22,383 nucleotides of DNA from Methylotenera_A sp036675645 (GCA_036675645.1 JAKFEP010000195.1:1-22383), one strand, 5' to 3'; positions 1 to 8,358 are shown, counted from the stretch's first letter. Made by a program: numbers and translations. Notes: generated by a model not told the origin, from the letters alone.

Positions 1-849
1 GAAGTATGGGGGGATATTATGCGTGCGGCAGGGGCGGCTGAACGGCTTTTTGAATTGCTGCAAGCTGACGCGGCAATTCAAGAACAGGCTAACGCACATG
101 CACTGCTTAACCCAACGCAAGCCAGTATATCTTTTAAAAACGTGGCATTTCATTACCCTTCACGGCCGCTAACTGTAGCTCTGGATAATATTAGTTTAGA
201 GATCGCGGCCGGCGAGACCATTGCTTTAGTTGGCCCAAGTGGTGCAGGTAAAACCACCTTGTTTCAATGCTTGCTGCGCTTTTACGAGGTCAGTTCAGGT
301 GAAATTTTAATCAATCATCAGGCGATTAACTCGCTGACTTTAAAAAGTCTGCGTGGCAGTATTGCAGTGGTGCCGCAAGATGCGGTGATATTTTCGGCAA
401 GTGCGCTTGAAAACATTCGTTACGGCAAACCTGATGCTAGCGATACTGAAGTCATCGCTGCCGCTAAAGCTGCGCAAGTAGACGAATTTGTGCGAAAGTT
501 ACCTGAAGGCTACCAGACCTTTTTAGGTGAGCGTGGCACTAGGCTATCAGGAGGACAGCGTCAACGCATTGCCATCGCGCGTGCTATTTTAAAAGATGCG
601 CCCATCTTATTATTGGATGAGGCCACTAGTGCGCTAGACGCCGAAAGCGAGATACTCGTGCAGCGAGGTTTAAATGCAGCCATGCAAGGGCGTACCACGC
701 TCATGATTGCACACCGCCTGAGTACGGTGCAAAAAGCTGACCGCATTATTGTGCTGGAAAACGGGAAAATAATAGAAATTGGTACACCGACTGCATTAAA
801 AGAGCAAGGTGGCTTGTATGCCCGGTTAGCTAAATTGCAATTAGCCTAG
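1..849 (+). CDS. ABC exporter, C-terminal part with ATP-binding domain (5' end outside window)
   Basis: The reading frame is open from base 1, so the gene is truncated by the window edge and its membrane domain lies mostly outside. What remains is the end of the last coupling region and a full nucleotide-binding domain. Counting from the first in-window methionine after residue 6 (base 19), the Walker A motif GPSGAGKTT is at 72-80, the Q-loop glutamine at 120, the signature LSGGQ at 176-180, Walker B ILLLDE at 196-201 and the switch histidine at 232. The order and spacing are those of MsbA/ABCB-type half exporters with the membrane domain fused N-terminally. Such proteins hydrolyse ATP to export lipids, peptides or drugs across the inner membrane. 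The substrate cannot be told from this part. No terminator is evident after the stop codon. Confidence 0.9.
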   Translation, partial: EVWGDIMRAAGAAERLFELLQADAAIQEQANAHALLNPTQASISFKNVAFHYPSRPLTVALDNISLEIAAGETIALVGPSGAGKTTLFQCLLRFYEVSSGEILINHQAINSLTLKSLRGSIAVVPQDAVIFSASALENIRYGKPDASDTEVIAAAKAAQVDEFVRKLPEGYQTFLGERGTRLSGGQRQRIAIARAILKDAPILLLDEATSALDAESEILVQRGLNAAMQGRTTLMIAHRLSTVQKADRIIVLENGKIIEIGTPTALKEQGGLYARLAKLQLA

Positions 850-946
850 TTGTTTCGTATTTAGAGTAATTCTTATTAATTGATACAATCATCAAAACTC
901 AACCTCACAACTAAGCAGCTTACAAAATCTAGCGGTAATATTAAAC

Positions 947-2512
947 ATGGTATCCAATAAAATTGGCAGAAACGACCCTTGCCCATGTGGCAGCGGTAAG
1001 AAATACAAACAATGTTGCGAGCAATCCGGGGTGAATCCAACGCACATCAGCGCGGTATCTCCACTATCAAACCAAGCCTCACCGCAACAAACATTACAAA
1101 GCGCCATGGCACGGCATCAAGCAGGGGATTTGGTGCAAGCTGAAGTCCTGTATAAGCAAGTACTACGTGCTTTACCCAAGCAGCCTGATGCTTTGCATTT
1201 GCTGGGCTTAATCGCAAAACAAAAGGGTGATTTAAAAACAGCTGTGCAATTGATGAAGCAATCGCTGGCTGAAAACCCCAATTATGTGGAAGCTTACATT
1301 AACTTGGGTGCCACACTGCAAGAACAAGACAATTTACAGGAAGCTGCCGAATGCTACCGCAAAGCACTGGCACTGCGCCCCAATTATGCAGAAGTGCACA
1401 GCAACTTGGGCGTGGTGCTAAAAGCGCAAGGCAATTTGCACGCATCTGCACAAAGTTTTATCGCGGCCTTAACGCTCACCCCAAAATCTATCGAAACCTT
1501 TGCCAATCTAGACGCCCTGCTTAAAGAACTGGCTGCGCCAGACGAAGCACTGACCTATTATCGCCAGGTACTGGCCCTTACGCCCACCAACATTGCCGCC
1601 CAACAAGGCGCTTATTTGGCACTAAGCCGTGTAGTGCCAGAATGGCACGTGCCAATGATGAATGAGCAATATCGCAACCAGGCCTATTTTGACGCGCTAA
1701 AAGCTGTCATTACGCCTGAATCTACGGTGTTTGAAATTGGCACAGGTTCCGGCTTATTGGCGATGATGGCAGCCAAACTTGGCGCAAAACAAGTCACTAC
1801 CTGTGAAACGGTGCCGTTGATTGCAACGACGGCGCAGCAGATTATTGCAGACAATGGCTTTGGCAATATCAAAGTCATCGCTAAAAAATCGACCGAAATA
1901 GAAATTGGCTCAGATGTCGGCGCTAAAGCTGACATTTTGTTGTCAGAAATATTCTCGAGCGAAATGCTGGGGGAGCATGTGTTGCCAAGTCTGGAAGACG
2001 CAAAACAGCGCTTGCTTAAACCCAATGGCAAAGTCATCCCTACCGCAGGCAGCATCATGGTGGGACTATTTACGGGCGAGGACATCCGCCGCAATTTGCT
2101 GGTGGATGATGCGTTTGGCTTGAATTTACAAGGCTTTAATAGCATCGTTTCTAAAAAACGCATGATTGCTAGAAACGACCTGGATATTCAGCTATTAAGC
2201 AACGGTGTTGCCGCATTTGACTTTAATTTTGAAGACGATAGCTACTTTCCTGCCCAAACTAAAACGTTAGAAATTACTGTCAAAACCGCCGGCATCTGCT
2301 ATGGATTGGTGCAATGGATGCGATTGGACATGAATGGCAACAAAAAGGTGTTGTTCGAAAACCACCCCTCACAAACCACCAAAGTATCCAATTGGCAGCA
2401 ATGTGCCTATTTATTTGATGCGCCTATTGAGGTAAAAGCAGGTCAAGTGGTGACGGTAAATGCAGCACATGATCGGGCTGTGCCTTGGTTTTACTTTCAC
2501 GGCATCAAATAA
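947..2512 (+). CDS. SEC-C motif, TPR and PRMT-like arginine methyltransferase protein
   Basis: The 521-residue protein has three visible parts. Residues 8-25 are a SEC-C zinc motif (CPCGSGKKYKQCC), as found at the end of SecA. Residues about 50-218 form roughly five TPR repeats with the usual G-x-Y/F and A-L-P pattern. From about 240 there is a class I SAM-dependent methyltransferase fold: motif I FEIGTGSG at 262-269, an acidic residue after strand 2 (E287), and SEIFSSEMLGE at 333-343. In the last, E334 and E343 are nine residues apart, as in the double-E loop of protein arginine methyltransferases. The wording around it (E-x-F-x-x-E-x-x-G-E-x-x-L-P-S) resembles PRMT7/PRMT9. A beta-rich tail with AHD-x5-WFYF ends the protein. 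The likely activity is methylation of arginine or a similar residue on a protein partner held by the TPRs; the substrate is unknown. The gene appears monocistronic, after a 97-nt gap and convergent with radC. Confidence 0.82.
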   Translation: MVSNKIGRNDPCPCGSGKKYKQCCEQSGVNPTHISAVSPLSNQASPQQTLQSAMARHQAGDLVQAEVLYKQVLRALPKQPDALHLLGLIAKQKGDLKTAVQLMKQSLAENPNYVEAYINLGATLQEQDNLQEAAECYRKALALRPNYAEVHSNLGVVLKAQGNLHASAQSFIAALTLTPKSIETFANLDALLKELAAPDEALTYYRQVLALTPTNIAAQQGAYLALSRVVPEWHVPMMNEQYRNQAYFDALKAVITPESTVFEIGTGSGLLAMMAAKLGAKQVTTCETVPLIATTAQQIIADNGFGNIKVIAKKSTEIEIGSDVGAKADILLSEIFSSEMLGEHVLPSLEDAKQRLLKPNGKVIPTAGSIMVGLFTGEDIRRNLLVDDAFGLNLQGFNSIVSKKRMIARNDLDIQLLSNGVAAFDFNFEDDSYFPAQTKTLEITVKTAGICYGLVQWMRLDMNGNKKVLFENHPSQTTKVSNWQQCAYLFDAPIEVKAGQVVTVNAAHDRAVPWFYFHGIK

Positions 2513-2527
2513 CGCCTTACGCATGCT

Positions 2528-3201
2528 CTAAAGCAAGCCTGTTTGCGAGAAAGACAGGGTATTGTTTCCTGCCACAATAAAATGATCCAGCACTTTCACA
2601 TCAATTAACGCGAGCGCTTGTTGCAACTGCTTGGTCAGCAGCTCATCCGCTTGGCTTTGTTTGACATTCCCAGTAGGATGGTTATGCGCAAAATCACTGC
2701 AGCTGCGTTGTGGTGCAAAACGCGCTTCACAATTTCGCGCGGATACACACTGGTTTCGCTGAGGCTACCGCTGAACATTTCCTCAGTTGCCAGCAAACGG
2801 TTTTGCGTATCTAAAAATAGCACCAAAAAAACCTCTTTTGTATAACTACCCAGTTTAAGCACCAAGTAATCACGCACCGCTTGCGGCGAGGCCAATACGT
2901 CGCGCTGTTGCAATTGCTCATTAAGTGCACGGCGGCTCATTTCAAAAATGGCCTGCAACTGCACGTATTTGCTGCTGCCAATGCCATGTACTTGGCTAAG
3001 CTCATGCTCAGTTGCTGCAAAAATACCATTTAAGCTACCAAATTGGGTGAGCAAATCACGCGCTAAATCCACTGCGCTTTTACCCACCACACCAACCCGT
3101 AAAAAGATGGCCAACAATTCTGCGTCTGACAACGCCTGTGCTCCAAGCTCGATTAATTTTTCCCTAGGGCGCTCGGCCGCAGGCCAGTCGGTTATTGCCA
3201 C
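2528..3201 (-). pseudogene. radC: RadC family JAMM protein, frameshifted
   Basis: The first 171 codons match RadC/UPF0758: the N-terminal TDWPAAERPREKL block, a helix-hairpin-helix region (VHGIGSSKY at 71-79) and the beginning of the JAMM domain (E123 in KEVFLVLF). The frame then runs into 17 unrelated residues and a stop at 2635. Inserting one C between plus-strand bases 2689 and 2690 restores the JAMM motif HNHPTG...SQAD (H173, H175, S183, D186) and a family-like C-terminus ending GLL, with a TAG at 2528-2530. The restored product is 224 residues, close to the 222 of E. coli. The start codon is GTG with GAGAGG at 3210-3215, eight bases upstream. As written, the gene lacks the metal-binding residues. 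Because the downstream frame is clean, a recent mutation or a sequencing error is equally possible. The role of RadC is poorly defined; the old link to DNA repair is disputed. Confidence 0.85.
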
Positions 3202-3317
3202 TTACCATTCCTCTCAATTAGCCACCCAACTATTTAAGCGGGTTTTCATGAATATATCAGTATTCAGCAGTTATCGCACACATCGCTATTCAGGCGCCTT
3301 TCATATAAAATTATGCC

Positions 3318-4496
3318 ATGAAGCAAGCAAGCAAAAAATTAGTCTTAGGCATTACGGGCGGCATCGCCGCCTATAAAGCGGCAGAGCTGGTGCGACTATT
3401 GGTTAAGTCAAATATCGACGTGCAAGTGGTCATGACCGAAGCTGCCTGTCAATTTATTACGCCTGTTACCATGCAAGCCTTATCTGGTAAGCCTGTATTT
3501 ATTGGGATGTGGGATAGCAGCATAAGTAACGGTATGCCGCATATCGAGTTAAGTCGCGATGCTGATGCGATTTTAATCGCCCCCGCCAGCGCAGATTTCA
3601 TCGCCAAGCTGGTACATGGTCGTGCTGATGATTTGTTATCTACACTCTGTCTCGCGCGTGATTGCCCGCTATTAGTAGCCCCTGCCATGAATAAACAAAT
3701 GTGGGAGAACGCAGCCACGCAGCGCAACATTGCGCAACTTAAGGCTGATAACATCAGCATTTTAGGGCCTGGCAGCGGCGAGCAAGCTTGCGGCGAAGTT
3801 GGCTTAGGCCGTATGTTAGAGGCAGAAGAGTTGTTGGCCGCTATAGAAGCGCACTTTACGCCCAACTTATTAGCGGGGAAACGCCTACTGATTACCGCTG
3901 GCGCGACGCTGGAAATGATAGACCCAGTGCGCGCTATTACCAATTTAAGCTCTGGCAAAATGGGTTATGCCTTGGCTGAAGTAGCGGCAAACATGGGTGC
4001 AAATGTCACTTTGGTAAGCGGCGCGACCGCATTAACAGCGCCGGCTAATGTTACCAACATCAACGCCACCAGCACACAGTCCATGTACCAAGCGGTGATG
4101 ACCAATATTTCAAACCAAGATATATTCATTAGCGTAGCTGCGGTAGCCGATTACTCACCCAGCAAACCCAGCGCGCAGAAAATTAAAAAACAAACTGCTA
4201 CGCTCAATATAGAACTTCAGCCCAATAAAGATATTTTGGCAGAAGTCGCCAGCCTGCCCAATGCACCATTTTGTGTAGGCTTTGCGGCAGAAACACAGAA
4301 TTTATTGAAACAAGCTGAAACCAAGCGCCAAGCCAAAAAACTACCTTTACTGGTCGCTAATTTGGTGAATGAGAGCATGGGGCAAGACGAGGCAAGTATC
4401 ACATTGCTGGACAATAACGGTGCGCACGCTTTGCCACGTGCAAACAAGATGGTACTAGCCTCCGAAATTTTAGCGCACTTGAGCCGACTTATTTAA
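3318..4496 (+). CDS. coaBC: Bifunctional phosphopantothenoylcysteine decarboxylase/phosphopantothenate-cysteine ligase
   Basis: CoaBC carries out two steps of coenzyme A synthesis in the cytoplasm: CTP-dependent joining of cysteine to 4'-phosphopantothenate (CoaB), then FMN-dependent decarboxylation (CoaC). The 392-residue length fits the fused bacterial enzyme. In the CoaC half the FMN-binding GITGGIAAYK is at 11-20, with H75 (MPHIELSR), N125 (APAMN) and C158 (EQACGE) matching the E. coli catalytic residues by number. In the CoaB half one sees LITAGAT (191-197), N209 in the TNLSSGKMG segment, the AAVADY motif (274-279) and KIKK (288-291). No Shine-Dalgarno sequence is visible before ATG 3318, while TATAAA lies at 3304-3309, so a very short or absent leader is possible. 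dut follows after 27 nt and is probably cotranscribed, as in many proteobacteria. Confidence 0.96.
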   Translation: MKQASKKLVLGITGGIAAYKAAELVRLLVKSNIDVQVVMTEAACQFITPVTMQALSGKPVFIGMWDSSISNGMPHIELSRDADAILIAPASADFIAKLVHGRADDLLSTLCLARDCPLLVAPAMNKQMWENAATQRNIAQLKADNISILGPGSGEQACGEVGLGRMLEAEELLAAIEAHFTPNLLAGKRLLITAGATLEMIDPVRAITNLSSGKMGYALAEVAANMGANVTLVSGATALTAPANVTNINATSTQSMYQAVMTNISNQDIFISVAAVADYSPSKPSAQKIKKQTATLNIELQPNKDILAEVASLPNAPFCVGFAAETQNLLKQAETKRQAKKLPLLVANLVNESMGQDEASITLLDNNGAHALPRANKMVLASEILAHLSRLI

Positions 4497-4523
4497 CATT
4501 AAGATATCTCTCTGGAAACGAAT

Positions 4524-4976
4524 ATGAGCATTACTGTTGACTTAAAAATACTTGACCCGCGTTTACATCACATGATGCCTGCCTACGCCACTCCTGGCTC
4601 TGCAGGGCTGGATTTACGCGCTTGCATTGAGCATACACAAACCATACAGCCAGGTGAAACGGTGATGATTCCTACTGGCATGGCTATTCATATTGACAAC
4701 GCTTATTATGCCGCCCTCATTTTGCCACGCTCTGGCTTAGGTCATAAGCATGGCATTGTGCTAGGCAACCTGGTGGGATTGATCGATTCGGATTACCAAG
4801 GTCAGCTTTTGGTTTCATGCTGGAATCGCAGCAAAGAAACGTTTTTGCTAAACCCCATGGAACGCATTGCACAGTTAGTGATTGTGCCAGTCGTGCAAGC
4901 CGAATTTCATGTGGTAGATGAATTCTCTGTATCTGAACGTGGTGAAGGTGGATTTGGAAGCACTGGAAAGCATTAG
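4524..4976 (+). CDS. dut: Deoxyuridine 5'-triphosphate nucleotidohydrolase (dUTPase)
   Basis: This trimeric enzyme hydrolyses dUTP to dUMP and pyrophosphate, keeping uracil out of DNA and supplying the thymidylate precursor. The 150-residue protein carries the family motifs: motif 1 TPGSAGLDLRA at 23-33, motif 3 spanning 67-93 with LPRSGLGHKHG and the catalytic aspartate D90 in GLIDSDYQG, motif 4 NPMERIAQLV at 110-119, and the flexible C-terminal P-loop-like RGEGGFGSTG at 139-148. Motif 2 is the RS-containing segment near 69. It lies 27 nt after coaBC, preceded by a weak GGA purine run, so a coaBC-dut operon is likely. All catalytic elements are present. Confidence 0.97.
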   Translation: MSITVDLKILDPRLHHMMPAYATPGSAGLDLRACIEHTQTIQPGETVMIPTGMAIHIDNAYYAALILPRSGLGHKHGIVLGNLVGLIDSDYQGQLLVSCWNRSKETFLLNPMERIAQLVIVPVVQAEFHVVDEFSVSERGEGGFGSTGKH

Positions 4977-5046
4977 TGTAGGAAAACTAGTCCCAATTAG
5001 ATATTAGAAAAATCGCTACAAAATCTTATATTTAGCCGAATAAACC

Positions 5047-5076
5047 TTGAAACAAACTCGGGTTTCGTACTATAAT
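5047..5076 (+). promoter_or_regulatory. Putative sigma70 promoter of rpmB-rpmG
   Basis: A -35 box TTGAAA (5047-5052) and a perfect -10 box TATAAT (5071-5076) are separated by 18 bases. Transcription would begin near 5083, about 33 bases before the rpmB ATG. The spacing is one base over the optimum, but both boxes are strong, which fits a highly expressed ribosomal protein unit. Confidence 0.75.
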
Positions 5077-5115
5077 TGCGCTCTTTCGCAAAAAGCAAAG
5101 TATTTGGAGATAACC

Positions 5116-5352
5116 ATGGCACGTGTATGTATGGTAACTGGCAAAAAGCCAATGGTGGGCAACAATGTTTCTCACGCACAAAATAAAACAAAACGTCGTT
5201 TTTTACCTAATTTACAAAACCGTAAATTTTGGGTTGAAAGCGAAAACCGCTGGGTGAGCATGCGCATTACTAACAATGCGTTACGTACTATCGACAAAAA
5301 CGGTATTGATGCCGTACTTGCTGACATGCGTGCTGCTGGCCAGAAAATCTAA
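5116..5352 (+). CDS. rpmB: Large ribosomal subunit protein bL28
   Basis: L28 is a small protein of the 50S subunit. The 78-residue product has the family's usual length and pattern: MARVCMVTGKKPMVGNNVSH at the start, then the basic TKRRFLPNLQ segment and FWVESENRWVSMR. The start at 5116 is chosen because it matches the family N-terminus and has TTGGAGA at 5104-5110 as ribosome-binding site. An in-frame ATG further upstream at 5047 would add 23 unrelated residues and would overlap the -35 box of the promoter. Only one cysteine is present, so this is the zinc-free form. rpmG follows after 26 nt, the common rpmB-rpmG pair. Confidence 0.98.
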   Translation: MARVCMVTGKKPMVGNNVSHAQNKTKRRFLPNLQNRKFWVESENRWVSMRITNNALRTIDKNGIDAVLADMRAAGQKI

Positions 5353-5378
5353 AGCTAGCAAATTTAAGGTAGAACATC

Positions 5379-5534
5379 ATGCGTGAAAAAATTAAATTAG
5401 AATCAAGTGCTGGTACAGGTCATTTTTATACCACCACTAAAAACAAACGTACTATGCCAGAGAAAATGGAAATCAAAAAATTTGATCCCGTTGCTCGTAA
5501 GCATGTTATCTATAAAGAAACCAAACTTAAATAG
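5379..5534 (+). CDS. rpmG: Large ribosomal subunit protein bL33
   Basis: This short gene encodes 51 residues that read as L33: MREKIKLESSAGTGHFYTTT, then KNKRTMPEKMEIKKFDP and a basic tail ending KETKLK. L33 sits near the E site of the 50S subunit. No cysteines are present, so this is the zinc-independent type, like the L33 of E. coli. An AAGGT ribosome-binding sequence lies at 5366-5370. It is the second and last gene of the rpmB-rpmG unit and is followed 18 nt later by a hairpin terminator. Confidence 0.97.
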   Translation: MREKIKLESSAGTGHFYTTTKNKRTMPEKMEIKKFDPVARKHVIYKETKLK

Positions 5535-5552
5535 TTAACCGTTACTAGTTTT

Positions 5553-5580
5553 AAAAAGCCCGATGTATCGGGCTTTTTTT
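5553..5580 (+). terminator. Intrinsic terminator after rpmG, probably bidirectional
   Basis: An 11-base perfect inverted repeat, AAAAAGCCCGA (5553-5563) and TCGGGCTTTTT (5568-5578), encloses the loop TGTA and is followed by further T residues. The A-tract on the other side makes it equally usable on the minus strand, where the mscS-family gene ends at 5606. Confidence 0.92.
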
Positions 5581-5605
5581 ATTGCTGTAAGTTTTAAATA
5601 ATTTT

Positions 5606-6889
5606 TTAATCTTCTGACGCTGTTACTGATTGATCCAAGATTCGAATTTCTCGTTGCGGGAATGGAATCGAGATATTGTTAGCTTTAAACATTTGCCAAA
5701 GTGCCAAATATAAGTCCGACTTCAAGGCCAACTGACCATTTTCTGGGTCTGCTATCCATACTGACAGCGTCACATCAACACCGCTGTCCCCAAATGCTTT
5801 AATGGTTGCCGTTGGCTCTGGCGTCACCAGTACTCTAGCATTATCAGCAGCGGCCTCTCGCATTAAGTTTAACACCAGCTCTAAATCACTTTGATAGGCC
5901 ACTTGCAGGTCTAACAATACGCGCATATTACGATCGGTAAAAGAATGGTTAATAACTGGGTTAATAATCAACAATTCATTTGGTACAATAACTTGCGTAC
6001 CATCCAGTTTTTTTAAAACCAAATAACGCGTCCGCAAATCTGTAATAGTTCCATAGTGTGTATCTACCGTGACAATGTCACCAATCTGCATAGATTTATC
6101 TAGCAACAATATAAAGCCACTCACATAGTTACTGGCGATTCGCTGTAAACCAAACCCCAAACCCACACCTAACGCCCCGCCAAAGACAGATAGCAGTGTG
6201 AGGTCAAGACCTACCGCAGACAGACCAATCAGAATAGCGATAAAGAGTAAAAATATTCTTAATACCTTGCTGAGCACCACGCGCATATTCATGTTGATAT
6301 TTCCTGCAAGCATGAGCTTGTTTTCAATCATGCGGCTACACCATAAAGCAACAAAAATCGTTGCAAAAATGGTCAGCAAGGCTTGCAACACAATCAATAA
6401 ATTAACGGTCGTTTTGCCAATAGTAAACTCTATCGTTCGCAGCACTATTAATATCTCTGGCAAGAAACCACTTAAATGCAATGCCAGTACTGTCCAAATA
6501 AGTGCTGAAAGTGTATTTTCTAGGGTTTTAAGAACTCCACCAGGGGAAATAATATAGCGTATGGCGTACACAGCTAGTCGGATAGCGGCCATCGCGACTA
6601 ACAGTGTGCTTGCTAAGTGCAGCAAGCTAGTATGTTGCCAATTTCCCAATATGGCTTTAGCAATGAGCACTATTAATAGAGTAGATAACGGAAATAAAAC
6701 ACGGTTGATACTGCCGATGGTTAGCTTCCAGTTTCCTGGTGCATTTCGCATGACATAAGCACGTAGAATACCGTTAATACCCCAAGCGATGACGACAGCA
6801 GCAATAATTGCAGCAATCTGCCACGAGGCTGCAGGCGTTGTGATATCAGCGATCACTTCTTGCCAAATTAACTTAATTTCACTATTCAT
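5606..6889 (-). CDS. MscS-family small-conductance mechanosensitive ion channel
   Basis: These inner-membrane channels open on membrane tension and release solutes during hypo-osmotic shock. The 427-residue protein has several hydrophobic helices before the conserved part (near 23-40, 62-82, 92-115, 125-150, 160-185 and 205-225). The pore-lining helix at about 229-262 is rich in Gly/Ala (SVFGGALGVGLGFGLQ), followed by the MscS beta domain (SGFILLLDKSMQIGDIV, then VIVPNELLIINPVINHS at 300-316) and the C-terminal alpha/beta domain. The extra N-terminal helices make it longer than E. coli MscS (286 residues), resembling the YbdG/YnaI or KefA-related subgroups; the exact subgroup is uncertain. 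It starts 17 nt after mgtE with no clear Shine-Dalgarno sequence, so it is probably translated from the mgtE transcript. Confidence 0.92.
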   Translation of the reverse strand: MNSEIKLIWQEVIADITTPAASWQIAAIIAAVVIAWGINGILRAYVMRNAPGNWKLTIGSINRVLFPLSTLLIVLIAKAILGNWQHTSLLHLASTLLVAMAAIRLAVYAIRYIISPGGVLKTLENTLSALIWTVLALHLSGFLPEILIVLRTIEFTIGKTTVNLLIVLQALLTIFATIFVALWCSRMIENKLMLAGNINMNMRVVLSKVLRIFLLFIAILIGLSAVGLDLTLLSVFGGALGVGLGFGLQRIASNYVSGFILLLDKSMQIGDIVTVDTHYGTITDLRTRYLVLKKLDGTQVIVPNELLIINPVINHSFTDRNMRVLLDLQVAYQSDLELVLNLMREAAADNARVLVTPEPTATIKAFGDSGVDVTLSVWIADPENGQLALKSDLYLALWQMFKANNISIPFPQREIRILDQSVTASED

Positions 6890-6906
6890 ATCAGCTGTTA
6901 GTCATA

Positions 6907-8358
6907 CTATATTAAGAAAATTGTGGCTAGGCCTAAAAATATGAAAAATCCGCCACTATCTGTCACTGCAGTAATGAGCACGCTAGTACCCACTGCCGGA
7001 TCGCGACCAGATTTATGCATCCTTAAGGGTATGACCACACCCATTACGGCGGCTAGCAGCAAGTTTAATGTCATCGCTGACATCATCACCAAACCCAGTT
7101 GATAGTTGTCATAAAGTGCATAAGCAATTAAACCAAGCACACTGCCCCACAATAAGCCGTTCAACAAAGCTACGCCCATTTCTTTTTTAATGAGTGATTG
7201 CATATTGTGTGCCGAGATTTGTCCTAAGGCCAAACCGCGTACAATCATGGTGGTGGTTTGATTACCTGAGTTACCACCGATGCCGGCGACAATCGGCATC
7301 AATGCAGCGAGTGCGACTATTTTCTCAATTGAGCCTTCAAATAGACCAATGACCCGTGAAGCCATAATGGCCGTGATTAAATTGATTGCCAGCCAAGCCC
7401 AGCGGTTTTGCACCGATTTCCAAACCGACGCAAAGAAATCTTCCTCTTCGCGCAAACCCGCCATGGATAGCATATCGGACTCAGATTCATCCCGGATAAA
7501 ATCCATCATCGCATCTACTGTGATGCGGCCAACAAGTTTATTATTACTGTCGACTACAGGCGCAGTCACCAAGTCATAGCGCTCAAAAGCTTGCGCGGCT
7601 TCATCGATAATATCTTCAGGATGGAACACGACAGCATCAGCCGCCATTACATCAACTACACTCGCCTCTAAATCACTCACTACCATCCGCTTTAGCGGGA
7701 GCACGCCTTGCAAAATATCGTTTCTATCCACTACGAACAGTTTATCGGTTAGCTCTGGCAGACTGCCCAAACGACGTAGATAGCGTAACGCCACTTCCAG
7801 CGTGATATCTTCACGAATCGTCACAATATCAAAATCCATATGTGCGCCTACAGCATCTTCAGGATAAGAAAGCGTGGATTGTAAACGCTCACGATTCTGC
7901 GCATCCAGACTGTCCATCAAATCCTGCAATACGTCTTTTGGTAAGTCTGGTGCTAAATCTGCTAACTCGTCTGTATCTAATTGTTCAGCGGCAGCCAACA
8001 GCTCCTCTGAATCCATGTCCGCTATCAGGCTTTGTCTGACGGAGTCGGCTACTTCCAGTAGAATTTCGCCATCCCTGTCCGCTTTAACCAATTCCCATAG
8101 ATTCAAGCGGTCTTCAAGCGGCAACGCTTCTAGAATATGTGCGACGTCCGCAGGGTGTAACGCATCTAATTTTTTTTGTAATTCGTTTAAATTCTGTCTA
8201 TGAACCAGTAGCTCAACTAAATCTTGTTTAGCGAGGTCGTGATTTGGCATGCCTTGTTTGTGGACAAGATTTTCTACCAGCTTGTGTTTCTCTAAAAGAG
8301 AAATGACTTGTTGCAGGCTTTCGCTTAAGCTCTCTTTTGTATCTTGTTTATCGGACAT
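6907..8358 (-). CDS. mgtE: Magnesium transporter MgtE
   Basis: MgtE is a dimeric Mg2+-selective channel of the inner membrane that closes when cytoplasmic Mg2+ is high. The 483-residue protein shows the full architecture. An acidic superhelical N domain (about 30-170) contains LHPADVAHILEALP. Two CBS domains follow (about 175-230 and 235-292; YPEDAVGAHM marks the first), then an amphipathic plug helix (about 293-318) and five membrane helices (about 322-483). The signature MPIVAGIGGNSGNQTTTM is at 354-371. D467 in ITAVTDSGG corresponds by motif to the pore aspartate known from Thermus MgtE. The many Asp/Glu residues of the N and CBS domains are the expected Mg2+ sensing sites. It is the first gene of a probable mgtE-mscS operon. 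Confidence 0.95.
   Translation of the reverse strand: MSDKQDTKESLSESLQQVISLLEKHKLVENLVHKQGMPNHDLAKQDLVELLVHRQNLNELQKKLDALHPADVAHILEALPLEDRLNLWELVKADRDGEILLEVADSVRQSLIADMDSEELLAAAEQLDTDELADLAPDLPKDVLQDLMDSLDAQNRERLQSTLSYPEDAVGAHMDFDIVTIREDITLEVALRYLRRLGSLPELTDKLFVVDRNDILQGVLPLKRMVVSDLEASVVDVMAADAVVFHPEDIIDEAAQAFERYDLVTAPVVDSNNKLVGRITVDAMMDFIRDESESDMLSMAGLREEEDFFASVWKSVQNRWAWLAINLITAIMASRVIGLFEGSIEKIVALAALMPIVAGIGGNSGNQTTTMIVRGLALGQISAHNMQSLIKKEMGVALLNGLLWGSVLGLIAYALYDNYQLGLVMMSAMTLNLLLAAVMGVVIPLRMHKSGRDPAVGTSVLITAVTDSGGFFIFLGLATIFLI

Noticed and set aside
1684..2163. A 159-codon open frame on the minus strand inside the SEC-C/TPR/PRMT gene
   Set aside because: It lies wholly antisense to a gene with recognisable domains, has no ribosome-binding site of note, and its product has no family-like features.
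2618..2845. A plus-strand open frame across the radC frameshift
   Set aside because: It is the complement of RadC codons, and the restored minus-strand frame explains the sequence fully.
3449..3958. A 169-codon minus-strand open frame inside coaBC
   Set aside because: It is antisense to a certain gene with all catalytic residues; its serine/alanine-rich composition is typical of a shadow frame.
5047..5115. A longer N-terminus for L28 from the ATG at 5047
   Set aside because: It would start inside the -35 box of the promoter and adds residues absent from the family; the ATG at 5116 has a good ribosome-binding site.
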